Source: Candidatus Bathyarchaeota archaeon (GTDB lineage: Archaea; Thermoproteota; Bathyarchaeia; TCS64). From it: a stretch of DNA of 64,000 nt. A program made the translations under genes and the position numbers. Positions within the stretch are counted from its first letter, which is position 1; every line of letters begins with the position of its first letter. This document shows positions 40,461-49,077 of the stretch, in pieces. The stretch covers positions 36,564 to 100,563 of the forward strand of contig PBSW01000027.1 in assembly GCA_002726865.1 (NCBI GenBank). Reading direction: 5' to 3'. Below the pieces are notes generated by a model that searched no databases, had not been told where the DNA came from, and worked only from the letters and a program-made list of their open reading frames with translations.

Positions 40461-42002
40461 GTGGGAACTTTATTGAGCAGAGACCAACCTTCCGAAGACA
40501 AAATTGATCATAGAGCGGAGAACAGAAGGCAGGAGAAGGCCTCTGCGGAGCGCCAACATGCAAAGGGTAAGCTCACAGCGAGGGAGCGGATAACTATTCT
40601 CCTGGATGAAGGAACCTTTGTGGAGCTTGATCCCTATTTGAAGCATCGGGCCATAGCCTTTGGGATGGACAAAAGGAGGTGGCTTGGAGACGGCGTGGTC
40701 ACCGGATCTGGCACCCTGGATGCGAAACTGGTCTACGTTTACTCTCAGGACTTTGGTTTTATGGGGGGGAGCCTCGGGGCGGTCCATGCAGAGAAGATTT
40801 GCCGAGTCCTTGATCTCGCCATCCGGAACGGCGCGCCAATAATCGGGTTCCATGACTCTGGGGGCGCCCGGATCCAGGAGGGGGTAGCTTCCTTAGGGGG
40901 TTATGGGGAGATCTTCAGGAGGATTGTTCGGGCCTCGGGAGTGATTCCCCAGATTGCTGTGATCGCTGGGCCCACGGCTGGTGGCGCGTCTTATTCCCCG
41001 GCCCTCATGGACTTCACCCTCATGGTGCAGGGTGTCGCGACTACATTCATCACCGGCCCTAGAGTGGTGAAGCGAGTGACTGGGGAGGATGTGGACTCTG
41101 AAACCCTAGGAGGGGCCGACGTTCATGGATCCATTTCTGGAGTGGCTTCCCTCACTCTGAGCTCAGAGGCGGAGGCGGTGGAGTCCGTCAGAGCGATCTT
41201 GAGCTATCTTCCTGCGAACAACCTCGAAGACCCGCCGCGGGGTCCATCAGTAGAGCCCTCTAGGGATGTTATGAGTGTCATCCCAGTTGAATCATGCCAG
41301 GTCTATGATACCTACCATCTTATTGAGGCCATAACAGATGCGAGGAGCTTTTTCGAGATCCAGTCTACCTACGCGACGAATGCGGTGGTGGGCTTCGGGA
41401 GGCTCGGGGGAAAAAGCATTGGGATCATCGCTTCTCAGCCCTCAGTTATGGCGCGGACCATGACCATTGACTCCTCCGATAAGATATCCCGCTTCGTGAG
41501 GCTCTGCGATGCCTTCAACCTCCCAGTTTTCACCCTCCAGAACGTTCCTGACTACATCTCCAGCTTAGACCAAGAGCACGGGGGCATCATCCGCCACGGG
41601 GCTAAAGTGATCTACGCATACTCGGATGCTACCGTTCCCAAGGTAACGGTAATCCTCGGAAAGAGCTACGGGGGCGCCTACATTGCCCTGGGGAGCAAGC
41701 ATCTGGGGACCGACTTCGTTTACGCCCTGCCAGGGGCTGAGATCGCCGTCATGGAAGCTGAGGGGGCGGTGGAGATCGTCTACAGGAGGGAGATTGCGGC
41801 AGATCCCAAGAAAAGATGTGAATTTATCACAATGTATCAGGAGGAGTTCTCTAATCCCTCGCAGGCGGCGAAACTTGGGTTCATCGACGACATCATAGAG
41901 CCAGAAGAGATCAGGCCCAGAGCTATCGCTGCATTCGAATTGCTCTCAAAGAAGCGGATGAAGGTTCAGTCCCCCCGTAAGCACGGAAACATGCCGGTCT
42001 AA
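40461..42002 (+). CDS. Acyl-CoA carboxylase carboxyltransferase (propionyl-/methylmalonyl-CoA type)
   Basis: A 513-residue subunit of the crotonase-fold carboxyltransferase family. The N-terminal half has GKLTARERITILLDEGTF, FMGGSLGAVHAEKI and the oxyanion-type GFHDSGGARIQEGV; the C-terminal half has IIRHGAKVIYAY, GKSYGGAYIALGSK and PGAEIAVMEAEGAVEI. It transfers carboxyl between biotin carrier and acyl-CoA, or works as methylmalonyl-CoA decarboxylase alpha subunit. No biotin carrier or carboxylase gene is in the window, so the partner must be elsewhere. Start at GTG 40461. Confidence 0.9.
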   Translation: MGTLLSRDQPSEDKIDHRAENRRQEKASAERQHAKGKLTARERITILLDEGTFVELDPYLKHRAIAFGMDKRRWLGDGVVTGSGTLDAKLVYVYSQDFGFMGGSLGAVHAEKICRVLDLAIRNGAPIIGFHDSGGARIQEGVASLGGYGEIFRRIVRASGVIPQIAVIAGPTAGGASYSPALMDFTLMVQGVATTFITGPRVVKRVTGEDVDSETLGGADVHGSISGVASLTLSSEAEAVESVRAILSYLPANNLEDPPRGPSVEPSRDVMSVIPVESCQVYDTYHLIEAITDARSFFEIQSTYATNAVVGFGRLGGKSIGIIASQPSVMARTMTIDSSDKISRFVRLCDAFNLPVFTLQNVPDYISSLDQEHGGIIRHGAKVIYAYSDATVPKVTVILGKSYGGAYIALGSKHLGTDFVYALPGAEIAVMEAEGAVEIVYRREIAADPKKRCEFITMYQEEFSNPSQAAKLGFIDDIIEPEEIRPRAIAAFELLSKKRMKVQSPRKHGNMPV

Positions 42003-42130
42003 TGCGAAAAACGATAGTTTACCGCGGGCATAGATTTTTCTAGAGTCAATGGGGCCAGGGCTTATCAGCCATGGAGAGATGGCGATGTCCTAGACCGAGA
42101 ATTTCTCAGTTTATTATTACATTTCACGCA

Positions 42131-42136
42131 CGCGCG
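42131..42136. repeat. Alternating CG tract
   Basis: CGCGCG preceded by ACGCA in the gap between convergent genes (42003-42197), which holds no coding sequence. Confidence 0.4.
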
Positions 42137-42197
42137 AAAATACAGAATTTGAGTCTTCTGGGAGGATATCTATCGGAAATTCGCTTTGAAAAGCAAG

Positions 42198-42956
42198 TCA
42201 TGTTGTGAATGGTTCCCCAGCCATGAAGACCCGTGTCATCTCAGAGTAGAGCCTAGTGAACCCTAGGTTGCCCCTAGTGGAGACCGGTATGGGGTTGAAC
42301 TCGACCCCGAGTCTATTGATGATCTCTATCATGTCCTGACTCATAAGCCTGTTCATTCCGGTGAGCCGATTATCGATGGCTGTCTCCAGGAGCATCGGGT
42401 CCTCCCCCCACGCCTCTAACTCCTCGAGCTCCTCACCAAGGAGGTCAGCCTTGGAGAGGACGGAGATCTGGGGCAGTTGAAACCGGGTGTTAATGGCAGA
42501 GGCTAGGAACATGCTCATCACGTAGTTCAGTGGGTCTCGGCTGAACCCTGCGTCGATGAGGTAGATCATTCCCTTCCCCTCGTCGCTGATCTCTTCGGCG
42601 ATCCGGGCCCCTACATCCCTGAATGCGAACATTTCCATCTGTCCCGGGGTGTCCAGGATCGCAATATCGGGTCCAAAGTCGTCGAGGTCCGAGGAGAGCT
42701 GATCTACGATCTCCAGCATCATTTCCGAGGCTAGCATTAGTCCCCCGTTGGGGCCCAGACAGTATTCCTCCATTAGGCTTTCAACCCGGATATAGTCCCG
42801 GACATTGACGTTCGCAGAGTAGGGGAGGGATATTGCCCCGGGATCGAGGTTTACCGCCATCGCGTTCTCCCCTTGGAACTCGAGCCATCGGGTGAAGACC
42901 CCTGTAAGCTCCGATTTCCCGGAGCCGGCGGTCCCTAAGACGAATAAAAGATACAT
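42198..42956 (-). CDS. GPN-loop GTPase
   Basis: A 252-residue P-loop GTPase of the GPN family. Walker A is GTAGSGKS (residues 8-15), the diagnostic GPN motif appears in LGPNGGL (about residue 68), switch/Walker B in LDTPGQMEM, and the base-specificity motif in LSKADLL. Eukaryotic relatives help assemble RNA polymerase II; the archaeal homologue forms a homodimer of unknown role. Last gene of the rimI-ino1-GPN cluster, 15 bases after ino1. Confidence 0.92.
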   Translation of the reverse strand: MYLLFVLGTAGSGKSELTGVFTRWLEFQGENAMAVNLDPGAISLPYSANVNVRDYIRVESLMEEYCLGPNGGLMLASEMMLEIVDQLSSDLDDFGPDIAILDTPGQMEMFAFRDVGARIAEEISDEGKGMIYLIDAGFSRDPLNYVMSMFLASAINTRFQLPQISVLSKADLLGEELEELEAWGEDPMLLETAIDNRLTGMNRLMSQDMIEIINRLGVEFNPIPVSTRGNLGFTRLYSEMTRVFMAGEPFTT

Positions 42957-42971
42957 GGTATCACACGCACA

Positions 42972-44015
42972 CTATTTTGCAAAGTCCCTGAAAATCCTGT
43001 AGGCCTCGGTGAGCCCCTTTCTCTTTTGGGGGCGCTTAAAGCCGTAGGCGCAGATGGGGCTTATCGGACCGGATAGACCTTTATCCGAGGCGATCTTAAG
43101 CCCCCTTACTACGTCCAGAAGGATGGCCCCCGCATTAGGGGCATCCACAGTGTTGAGCTTCACATCCATTGAGAATGGGGTGCCTCCAAAATAGCTCCCC
43201 TTGAACCAGAAAAAGCTCTCCCGCTTGTTACCAAGAAAGTCAACATAGTCGGTGGAGCCAGAGACTAGGGGAAAGTCATAGGGGACGCTTCCCCCGACGG
43301 CAGTTGTCTTGATGCCTCGTTTGAGTCTCCGAGTTTTCCATAGGGTATTCACCGACTCGGCTCCGCCCCCGACATCGAGTTGATAGCTCTCGTCAATTGT
43401 AGCGCCTCTGGAGTGAAGGAACTCCAAAAGCGCGATATGGGTAACAGTTGCACCAATTTGGTCTAGGAGGTCATCACCCGCGATGGGGATCTCCGCTTCT
43501 ACGAATCTCTTTACCATCTCATCATCATTAACTATTGGGGAGGGCGCGGCGTTTAGGAAGGCGCATTCCGCCTCTAGGGCTGCCTCGGCGTATTGCCTAG
43601 ATGCTTTCAGGGCACTCCCGGAGATAAGATTCACTAGGACGTTGGCCCCGCTCTCCCTAAGTACACCCGCGACGTCTACGGGATCCTTGCTGTACGAAGG
43701 GTCTAGTAGGCCTTCCCCGCTGTTTTCAAGGCTGTCCGCAATGATCCCCATCTGGACCACGATGCCTAAACACTTTATCTTTGTGATCTGGGGGGTCTTG
43801 TTGGGGTCACTCATGATGGCATCTGCAAGGTCTAGCCCCACTTTCCTCCTGTCGATGTCAAAGGCCGCCACGAGCTCAATGTCGTTGACTGTATAACCTC
43901 CCAATGTCTTGTGGAGAAGCCCCTGCGCCTCCCCGTTGTTGTAGTGATGAATTCCTTGGACGAGGGCCGAGCAGCAGTTGCCCACTCCTGCTAGGGCTAC
44001 CTTGATCTTTGTCAT
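42972..44015 (-). CDS. ino1: Myo-inositol-1-phosphate synthase
   Basis: A 347-residue NAD-dependent enzyme converting glucose 6-phosphate to inositol 1-phosphate, which in archaea supplies phosphatidylinositol-type lipid heads and solutes. The N-terminal Rossmann motif is VALAGVGNCCSALVQG; the core holds NAAPSPIVND and GDDLLDQIGATVTH, and the catalytic region includes LDVGGGAESVNT and FWFKGSYFGGTPFSMDVKL. Length matches the short archaeal and actinobacterial class. It sits between rimI and the GPN GTPase. Confidence 0.93.
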   Translation of the reverse strand: MTKIKVALAGVGNCCSALVQGIHHYNNGEAQGLLHKTLGGYTVNDIELVAAFDIDRRKVGLDLADAIMSDPNKTPQITKIKCLGIVVQMGIIADSLENSGEGLLDPSYSKDPVDVAGVLRESGANVLVNLISGSALKASRQYAEAALEAECAFLNAAPSPIVNDDEMVKRFVEAEIPIAGDDLLDQIGATVTHIALLEFLHSRGATIDESYQLDVGGGAESVNTLWKTRRLKRGIKTTAVGGSVPYDFPLVSGSTDYVDFLGNKRESFFWFKGSYFGGTPFSMDVKLNTVDAPNAGAILLDVVRGLKIASDKGLSGPISPICAYGFKRPQKRKGLTEAYRIFRDFAK

Positions 44016-44072
44016 TTAAGATCTCCTTCTTGAGTATGATATGGGGAGGACTCGAATATTTAACGGAGGTGC

Positions 44073-44603
44073 TTATCCGATGGCCCTGCTGAAGGTCTTA
44101 CACATTACGATGGCGTCCTCGTTTGGGTAGTATGCCTTGACGCGCCTGATTTTACTAAAGCCCAGGCTACTGTAGAAGCCTTGGGCGCCGAAGTTGGATT
44201 CCCTAACCTCAAGGGTGACTTGTGTTACCTCGGCCTCTTGGAACCTAGCCTCGATTTCAGCCATGAGCTTGGTCCCAACCCCCCTCCTTCTTCTCCTTGG
44301 ATTCACAGCGATATTGAGAATGTGTCCCATCTTTGACATGTATCTCCGGCCACTGAACATCTTCTCTCGGAGCTCTCCAACCACATATCCCAGCAGCCCC
44401 TCAGAATCCTCTGCGACAAGGAAGAGCTCTGGGGCCTTTCCGTGATTGTAAGTGAAGAAGGTGTTGGGCCAGGCATCAGTAAAGGAGACCGTCTCGATTT
44501 TGGCGGTCTCGAGGAGATCGTTCTCAGTAAATTGCCTGAGCTTTAAAGACAAATCGATCACTGTTTTAGGGTCTTGGTGCCGCCTTAAGACTTCTGAGGG
44601 CAT
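44073..44603 (-). CDS. rimI: N-terminal acetyltransferase (RimI/Ard1-like GNAT)
   Basis: A 176-residue GNAT enzyme. The acetyl-CoA loop is RRRRRGVGTK (about 100-109), preceded by the strand HILNIAVNP and followed by VTLEVRESNFGAQGFYSSLGF, the standard order. Archaeal Ard1/RimI acetylates protein N-termini after Met or other small residues. A 25-residue N-terminal extension precedes the domain (MPSEVLRRHQDP). It probably heads the operon with ino1 and the GPN GTPase. Confidence 0.88.
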   Translation of the reverse strand: MPSEVLRRHQDPKTVIDLSLKLRQFTENDLLETAKIETVSFTDAWPNTFFTYNHGKAPELFLVAEDSEGLLGYVVGELREKMFSGRRYMSKMGHILNIAVNPRRRRRGVGTKLMAEIEARFQEAEVTQVTLEVRESNFGAQGFYSSLGFSKIRRVKAYYPNEDAIVMCKTFSRAIG

Positions 44604-44853
44604 TTAGCTATTTCGCGGAGCCCCTGATGATGGGGAACTAAGATCTCATCGGAATAGTCGATCATACTCTCTTTGAGGAGGGGGAGATCGCTTGGGTTAA
44701 AATTCACAAGGTAGTCCAAGATAGATGGCGGTGTGAAGCACGCGAAGCTGTCGCTCACCTGAGCTGTCCAATAGATTTCATGTTGGAGGCGTTAGCGTCA
44801 TCAAAGGTGCCATAGTGACAGATGAATATATAATCGGACTTTTTCACATTCAT
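44584..44853 (-). pseudogene. Frameshifted small gene upstream of rimI
   Basis: From ATG 44853 one frame reads MNVKKSDYIFICHYGTFDDANAS; the coding pattern then moves to the next frame, QHEIYWTAQVSDSFACF, PPSILDYLVNFNPSDLPLLK and YSDEILVPHHQGLREIAK, ending at 44584 inside the start of rimI. Joined it would encode about 88 residues. Each frame alone is short. I do not recognise the family, and an assembly error cannot be excluded. Confidence 0.4.
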
Positions 44854-45021
44854 ATTATTTCCGTTGAATCCATTATTGAGACGGACGAGGTGCTATCCGA
44901 TAAAAGTTGAGGTTAATGCTTGGTTTCTCCTGAATTTTGATGGTCATTCCAGGATGAATCTCAACCATTGCCTCAATCAGCTTATCTTCTTATAGATGAA
45001 GAGTTTTTTCTGATAGTGAGA

Positions 45022-46056
45022 ATGAGGGCACTGAAGAGCCGACGGTGGCTACTCCTCACGTCCATAGGACTGATCCTCTTTGCAGCCTATCTTGCCTATA
45101 CCAACCCGTTCCAGGTTCTTATGGAGGTGGGGCGCTTCGATGTCTGGGCCTTCACACTCGCCCTCGGAATTAACTACTTAGGGATGTTTTTCCTCGCGGC
45201 ATCCTGGTACCTTGTGCTCCGGGTCTTGGGGGTAGGGGTGGGGCTCTGGGAGGCGGTGCAGGCGATGTTTTTGAGCCTCTTTGTGGTCTGGTTGATACCT
45301 ATCCCTGTAGGTACCGAGGTCATTCGAGCCTATATGGTCAAGGACAAGGAGAACTCTGATTTTGGGAAGGCCATCACCTCAGTAGTGGTTCACAAGGCCT
45401 ATTACAACATCAGCTTCGGACTCATCATCGCCTTTGCCTCCCTCATGGTCACTATCTTCTGGAGGGGACCAATGCCCATAAGTCCCGGCTTTATCGCTCT
45501 CGTTATCCTCTTCGCCCTAAGTTCCAGCATAATATACGGCCTCTTTCTTAGCCCCATAACTCTGTTGACGTTCTACAGGAGGAGCCCGGCCTGGCTTAAG
45601 AGGAACCTCTTCGACAGGCTCGTAGATAATAGTCATGATGAAGAAGGGTTTCCATCCGTTGTGAGGGAGATCGAATCTGCCATAGGGATTTTGAAGAGAA
45701 ATCCTCTCCAAAACTTTTTGTCGATCCTTATGGTAGCGTTCCACTGGAGCACCGGGGCGATAACTGCCTATCTTATTGCCCTGAGCCTGGGTTGGCCCAT
45801 CGATTTCTGGGTTATCGTGCTTATATATGCCCTCATAGAGTTCATCCAGCAGCTAAATATATTCATCCCCGGGGGCCTAGGGATCATCGACGCGAGTCTC
45901 ACTGGCGCCTTTGTAGTTCTTGGTGTTCCGCTGTCCATGGCCTCGGCAATCTCCCTCCTGACCCGTCTTGCTACTTATTGGCTGGAGCTGGTTTTGGCGG
46001 CTACAGTGAGCTTCCTTTATGGTTATCATGAGGGGTTGGGGGAGTACCTCCGTTAG
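45022..46056 (+). CDS. UPF0104/lysylphosphatidylglycerol synthase TM-region family protein
   Basis: A polytopic membrane protein of about 344 residues with about eight membrane segments. The family pattern is present: an N-terminal segment WLLLTSIGLILFAAYLAY, the central VWLIPIPVGTEVIRAYMVK, and the C-terminal FIQQLNIFIPGGLGIIDASLTGAF, which is the diagnostic 'P-G-G-L-G' stretch. Related proteins are putative lipid or glycolipid flippases or the membrane half of MprF. No MprF transferase domain is present. The start at ATG 45022 precedes the first charged MRALKSRRW; an ATG at 44968 is possible. Confidence 0.85.
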   Translation: MRALKSRRWLLLTSIGLILFAAYLAYTNPFQVLMEVGRFDVWAFTLALGINYLGMFFLAASWYLVLRVLGVGVGLWEAVQAMFLSLFVVWLIPIPVGTEVIRAYMVKDKENSDFGKAITSVVVHKAYYNISFGLIIAFASLMVTIFWRGPMPISPGFIALVILFALSSSIIYGLFLSPITLLTFYRRSPAWLKRNLFDRLVDNSHDEEGFPSVVREIESAIGILKRNPLQNFLSILMVAFHWSTGAITAYLIALSLGWPIDFWVIVLIYALIEFIQQLNIFIPGGLGIIDASLTGAFVVLGVPLSMASAISLLTRLATYWLELVLAATVSFLYGYHEGLGEYLR

Positions 46057-46140
46057 TTTCCTTAATTATGAATATCGCTAGAGATTGATTTATATACTCC
46101 CAGCAACTCCGATATCACTAGAGATATAGGTGAATTTATT

Positions 46141-46392
46141 ATGGAATGGTACATCAACACACTTATCGCATTCTGCAGCTACCTTCTCGGCATGGCCTTT
46201 GCCGGGAGTTTCCTAGGCAGGAAGTGGATGGGGAGCGCTGACGTCTACCTCCACAAGCTCTTCAAGAAAGAGGTGACCATGAGCAAGTACCTGGTTTGGA
46301 AGCACTTCTACTGTATAGACAACCCTCCAAAGCCCCGGAGCCTTACGAAACCAGTCACCCTGAGCGAGTTTATCCTTGCTAAGCTTTTCTAA
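46141..46392 (+). CDS. Hypothetical small membrane protein
   Basis: An 83-residue protein with one N-terminal hydrophobic segment (YINTLIAFCSYLLGMAFAGSF) containing the usual small-residue pattern, then a basic cytosolic part (KLFKKEVTMSKYLVWKHFYC). A TATA-like TTTATATAC lies at about 46090. It is the first gene of a rightward run that includes the Gfo/Idh/MocA and DUF362 genes. Not recognised. Confidence 0.6.
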   Translation: MEWYINTLIAFCSYLLGMAFAGSFLGRKWMGSADVYLHKLFKKEVTMSKYLVWKHFYCIDNPPKPRSLTKPVTLSEFILAKLF

Positions 46393-46447
46393 CCTCAGAG
46401 ACGGCTCTGGAAGACTAATAAACTTCAACCAGCACCAATGAGTTGGT

Positions 46448-47455
46448 ATGCTCCGGCTGGGTATCATCGGCTGCGGGAAAGTAACCACCATGTTCCACCT
46501 CAGATCTATCAAGGAGGTGGAGGATGTCACAGTAACGGCTGTCGCAGACTTAAACCAGAAGCGAATGGAGAACGTCCGCGGGAAGGCGGGTGCCTTGAAG
46601 GGTTACACCTCTCCTGAGGAGCTTCTGACAGACCCCGATGTAGAGGTCGTCGCCATTAACACCCCGCCCCGATTCCACGAGACCCTAGTCCTTAAAGCTA
46701 TTGAGGCCGGAAAACACGCCCTGTGTGAGAAGCCATTGGCCCAGACCCTAGAGGGCTGCAAGAGGATTGGCGAGGCCCAGACTAATACGGGACTGGTGGT
46801 TCTCCCAGTTCACAACTACGCTTTTACACCCTGCCTCATCACAGCCAGGGAGCTGATCGAGAAAGGAGAGATAGGAGCCCTCCAAGAGATCGACGTCAAG
46901 TTTGACAACAACCTTTGGAGCTATGGATCCAAGACTGATTTCAGGACCAAAGTAGCCTATGGCCTCGTAGAGGATATACTCCCCCACGCCCTCTCAGTGG
47001 TCCAAGTGCTCTCAGACCCCGTTTCTGAAGTTGCCGAGGCCGAGGGCTATATGAGGAGATACCAGGTCCTGGACAACATCAGGCTCATTATGGCAACCGG
47101 AAGCGGCGTCACGGTCCGGGGGGAGATGAACTGGACCAGCCTCATCCCAGGCTTTAAGGTTAAGGTCTCAGGGGATGAAGGTACCATCCAAATCGACCTC
47201 ATGAAAGCCCCTCAAGGGGGGACCTTAAAAACCGAAAGAGGAAGCAAACGTATAGGCGGGATGAACTTAGGTCAGTACCTTGACCTCATCCTACTCAAGC
47301 ACCCCGCCTTTGTGGGTCAATACGAGCATCTGGTTTCCACCGTCAGGGGTGATGCGGAGCCCTTGTTCACCGTGGATGACGAGATCCTGATGATGGGTGT
47401 CCTCGAGGACGTCGTCAGGATCCTATCCAATGATGAAAAGGGGGAGAAAAAGTGA
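46448..47455 (+). CDS. Gfo/Idh/MocA family oxidoreductase
   Basis: A 335-residue NAD(P)-dependent dehydrogenase. The N-terminal Rossmann domain starts LRLGIIGCGKVT (residues 2-13) and carries the family motif CEKPLAQT (about 98-105). The C-terminal domain is a beta sheet with NNLWSYGSKTDF and EGYMRRY. The family oxidises or epimerises sugars and inositols; the substrate is unknown. It overlaps the DUF362 gene by 4 bases, so they are coupled and perhaps act in one pathway. Confidence 0.88.
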   Translation: MLRLGIIGCGKVTTMFHLRSIKEVEDVTVTAVADLNQKRMENVRGKAGALKGYTSPEELLTDPDVEVVAINTPPRFHETLVLKAIEAGKHALCEKPLAQTLEGCKRIGEAQTNTGLVVLPVHNYAFTPCLITARELIEKGEIGALQEIDVKFDNNLWSYGSKTDFRTKVAYGLVEDILPHALSVVQVLSDPVSEVAEAEGYMRRYQVLDNIRLIMATGSGVTVRGEMNWTSLIPGFKVKVSGDEGTIQIDLMKAPQGGTLKTERGSKRIGGMNLGQYLDLILLKHPAFVGQYEHLVSTVRGDAEPLFTVDDEILMMGVLEDVVRILSNDEKGEKK

Positions 47456-48324
47456 TCCGCGAAAGGGTCTCTCTCGTCGAGGCGGGAGACGATATCCAGA
47501 AGGCTGTGACAAGATCTATTGATCTAATAGGCGGACTGGGGCTCAAGGGCGGCGAACGGGTTGTTGTCAAGCCCAACCTTTGCAACGCTAAGAACCCCTA
47601 CGGAATGGTGACAACCGACTTCGCCATTCTGGAGGCAGTCCTCTGTCTCGTTAGAAAGGAAACTGATAACATCACCGTGGTAGAGTCTGACAACATCTCC
47701 GATACCGCGGATAATCGGGCAGCCAGATCGGGGCTCCTGGATAAGCTGGATGATCTCAGTATCAGCTTCATGAACCTCACCCGGGACGATCACGAGGTCC
47801 ATGAGGTCGCGGGTAAAAAGCTCCGGCTCCCCCGGACTGTTCTTGACGCTGATTATTTTGTGAACCTCCCAAAGATCAAGACCGAGGGCCACGTCTCAGT
47901 TACCCTCAGCATAAAGAACCTTTTTGGGGTCCTTCAGAGGAGGAAGAAGAGCGTGCTCCACAGAAGGCTTAACGAGATCCTCCCATACCTTGCCAAGACC
48001 GTGAGGCATGACCTCATTGTTGTTGACGGTCTCGTAGCGATGGAGGGCAACGGGCCTATCATCGGGACACCCAGAGAGATGGGAATTGTTATTGCGGGGC
48101 GAAATCCTGTATCGGTGGACGCCTTCTGCGCGCGGTTGATGTGTTTTGATCCCTCTGAGATCCTCCACATTATAAAATCTCATGAGATGGGGCTGGGTGA
48201 ATTGGATCCAGAAGTTCTAGGGGACAGCTGGCAGAGATTTGTTTGCGAGTTCGATAGGCCCTACTCGTTGAAGGCCTCTTTGAAGTCTATTGGGTCCATC
48301 AAGAAAGTCTACTTCCCGGGATAA
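47452..48324 (+). CDS. DUF362 family protein, first copy
   Basis: A 290-residue member of the DUF362 family. Conserved blocks are VVVKPNLCNAKNPYG, TVVESDNIS, FVNLPKIKTEGHVSVTLSIKNLFGV, the catalytic-looking VVDGLVAMEGNGPIIGTP and SVDAFCARLMCFDP. Function of the family is poorly known; many members have iron-sulfur domains, but this one lacks a ferredoxin module. It starts with GTG inside the end of the oxidoreductase gene. A second copy lies at 53126-53995. Confidence 0.85.
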   Translation: MIRERVSLVEAGDDIQKAVTRSIDLIGGLGLKGGERVVVKPNLCNAKNPYGMVTTDFAILEAVLCLVRKETDNITVVESDNISDTADNRAARSGLLDKLDDLSISFMNLTRDDHEVHEVAGKKLRLPRTVLDADYFVNLPKIKTEGHVSVTLSIKNLFGVLQRRKKSVLHRRLNEILPYLAKTVRHDLIVVDGLVAMEGNGPIIGTPREMGIVIAGRNPVSVDAFCARLMCFDPSEILHIIKSHEMGLGELDPEVLGDSWQRFVCEFDRPYSLKASLKSIGSIKKVYFPG

Positions 48325-48560
48325 ACCACCACGCGCTTAAAAAATACCGGAGACGTTGGAAGGCTTAGTCTCAACTGAAGAACCTGAGCTTCTACGTTAT
48401 GGATAAGCCGCCTATGTTTTCTATAGGCCTCACAAAGTAGAACGAGATTGCGGAGTATGGCGGACACCGAGAATACGTTGAACGCGAACTTGTAGCTGTC
48501 GTATACGTTAAATATGTAGCCGGCAAATATGGGACCTACTTGCTTTGTGCAAAATAGGAA
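48309..48560 (-). pseudogene. C-terminal remnant of an MFS transporter
   Basis: The minus strand reads TKQVGPIFAGYIFNVYDSYKFAF, then NVFSVSAILRNLVLL and a basic tail, stopping at 48309. The GPxxAGYxxD/N pattern followed by a hydrophobic segment is that of the last membrane segments of MFS proteins. The upstream frame is closed by stops, so only a fragment remains. A matching N-terminal MFS fragment lies at 50436-50717. Confidence 0.5.
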
Positions 48561-48879
48561 TTAAGTGAAATTTTCAAATACTCGATTATCTTCTCACACG
48601 CTATTTCCAGAATGAAAGTAATCTATGGCAAACTGATCTTACTCAACGGACTACTAACAAAGATCTGTGTAGGAACTGGCACTAAACTCCAACTTTTCTA
48701 TATTTAGACCGGGAAAAGCTCCAAGCTTCAACCATCATATCTCTGGGGTTGTCCAAGAACTTCAGTCCGTAACCCATCATAAGCAACTAACGAAACACAA
48801 ACATCCTGACGAGGAGAAGCGCCACGTAATATCAAATCAACGTCTTCAGGAGAAGGAACCTTTTCCCGTTTAGATTCGG
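48561..48879. other. Gap in a region of decayed genes
   Basis: Low-complexity AT-rich sequence; no gene or remnant recognised here. Confidence 0.35.
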
Positions 48880-49077
48880 TACGACCGATCTTTATTCTAT
48901 GTCGAAGATCTACGTCATTGTAAGATAGCCATCTACGAACACGGCCACGCCAATCACAGGAGTGACAACTATAGCAGCACCGCCTACTGGTACCAGACAG
49001 AGCCCCACAAGCCCCTACAGAAGCTCCTTCCCGTCAAGGAAAGGATTCTGAGGGAGAACAACTCCCTAAGCGGGGGC
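48880..49077 (+). pseudogene. C-terminal remnant of a DUF2961 (GH172) glycoside hydrolase-like gene
   Basis: The plus strand reads YDRSLFYVEDLRHCKIAIYE, then HGHANHRSDNYSSTAYWYQ and TEPHKPLQKLLPVKERI. The E-H-G-H-A-N ... DYSS-AYWYQ-TEPH pattern is the conserved C-terminal part of DUF2961, now known as the GH172 family (difructose dianhydride and related enzymes). No start codon or N-terminal catalytic part precedes it, so only the end of the gene survives. Confidence 0.65.
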
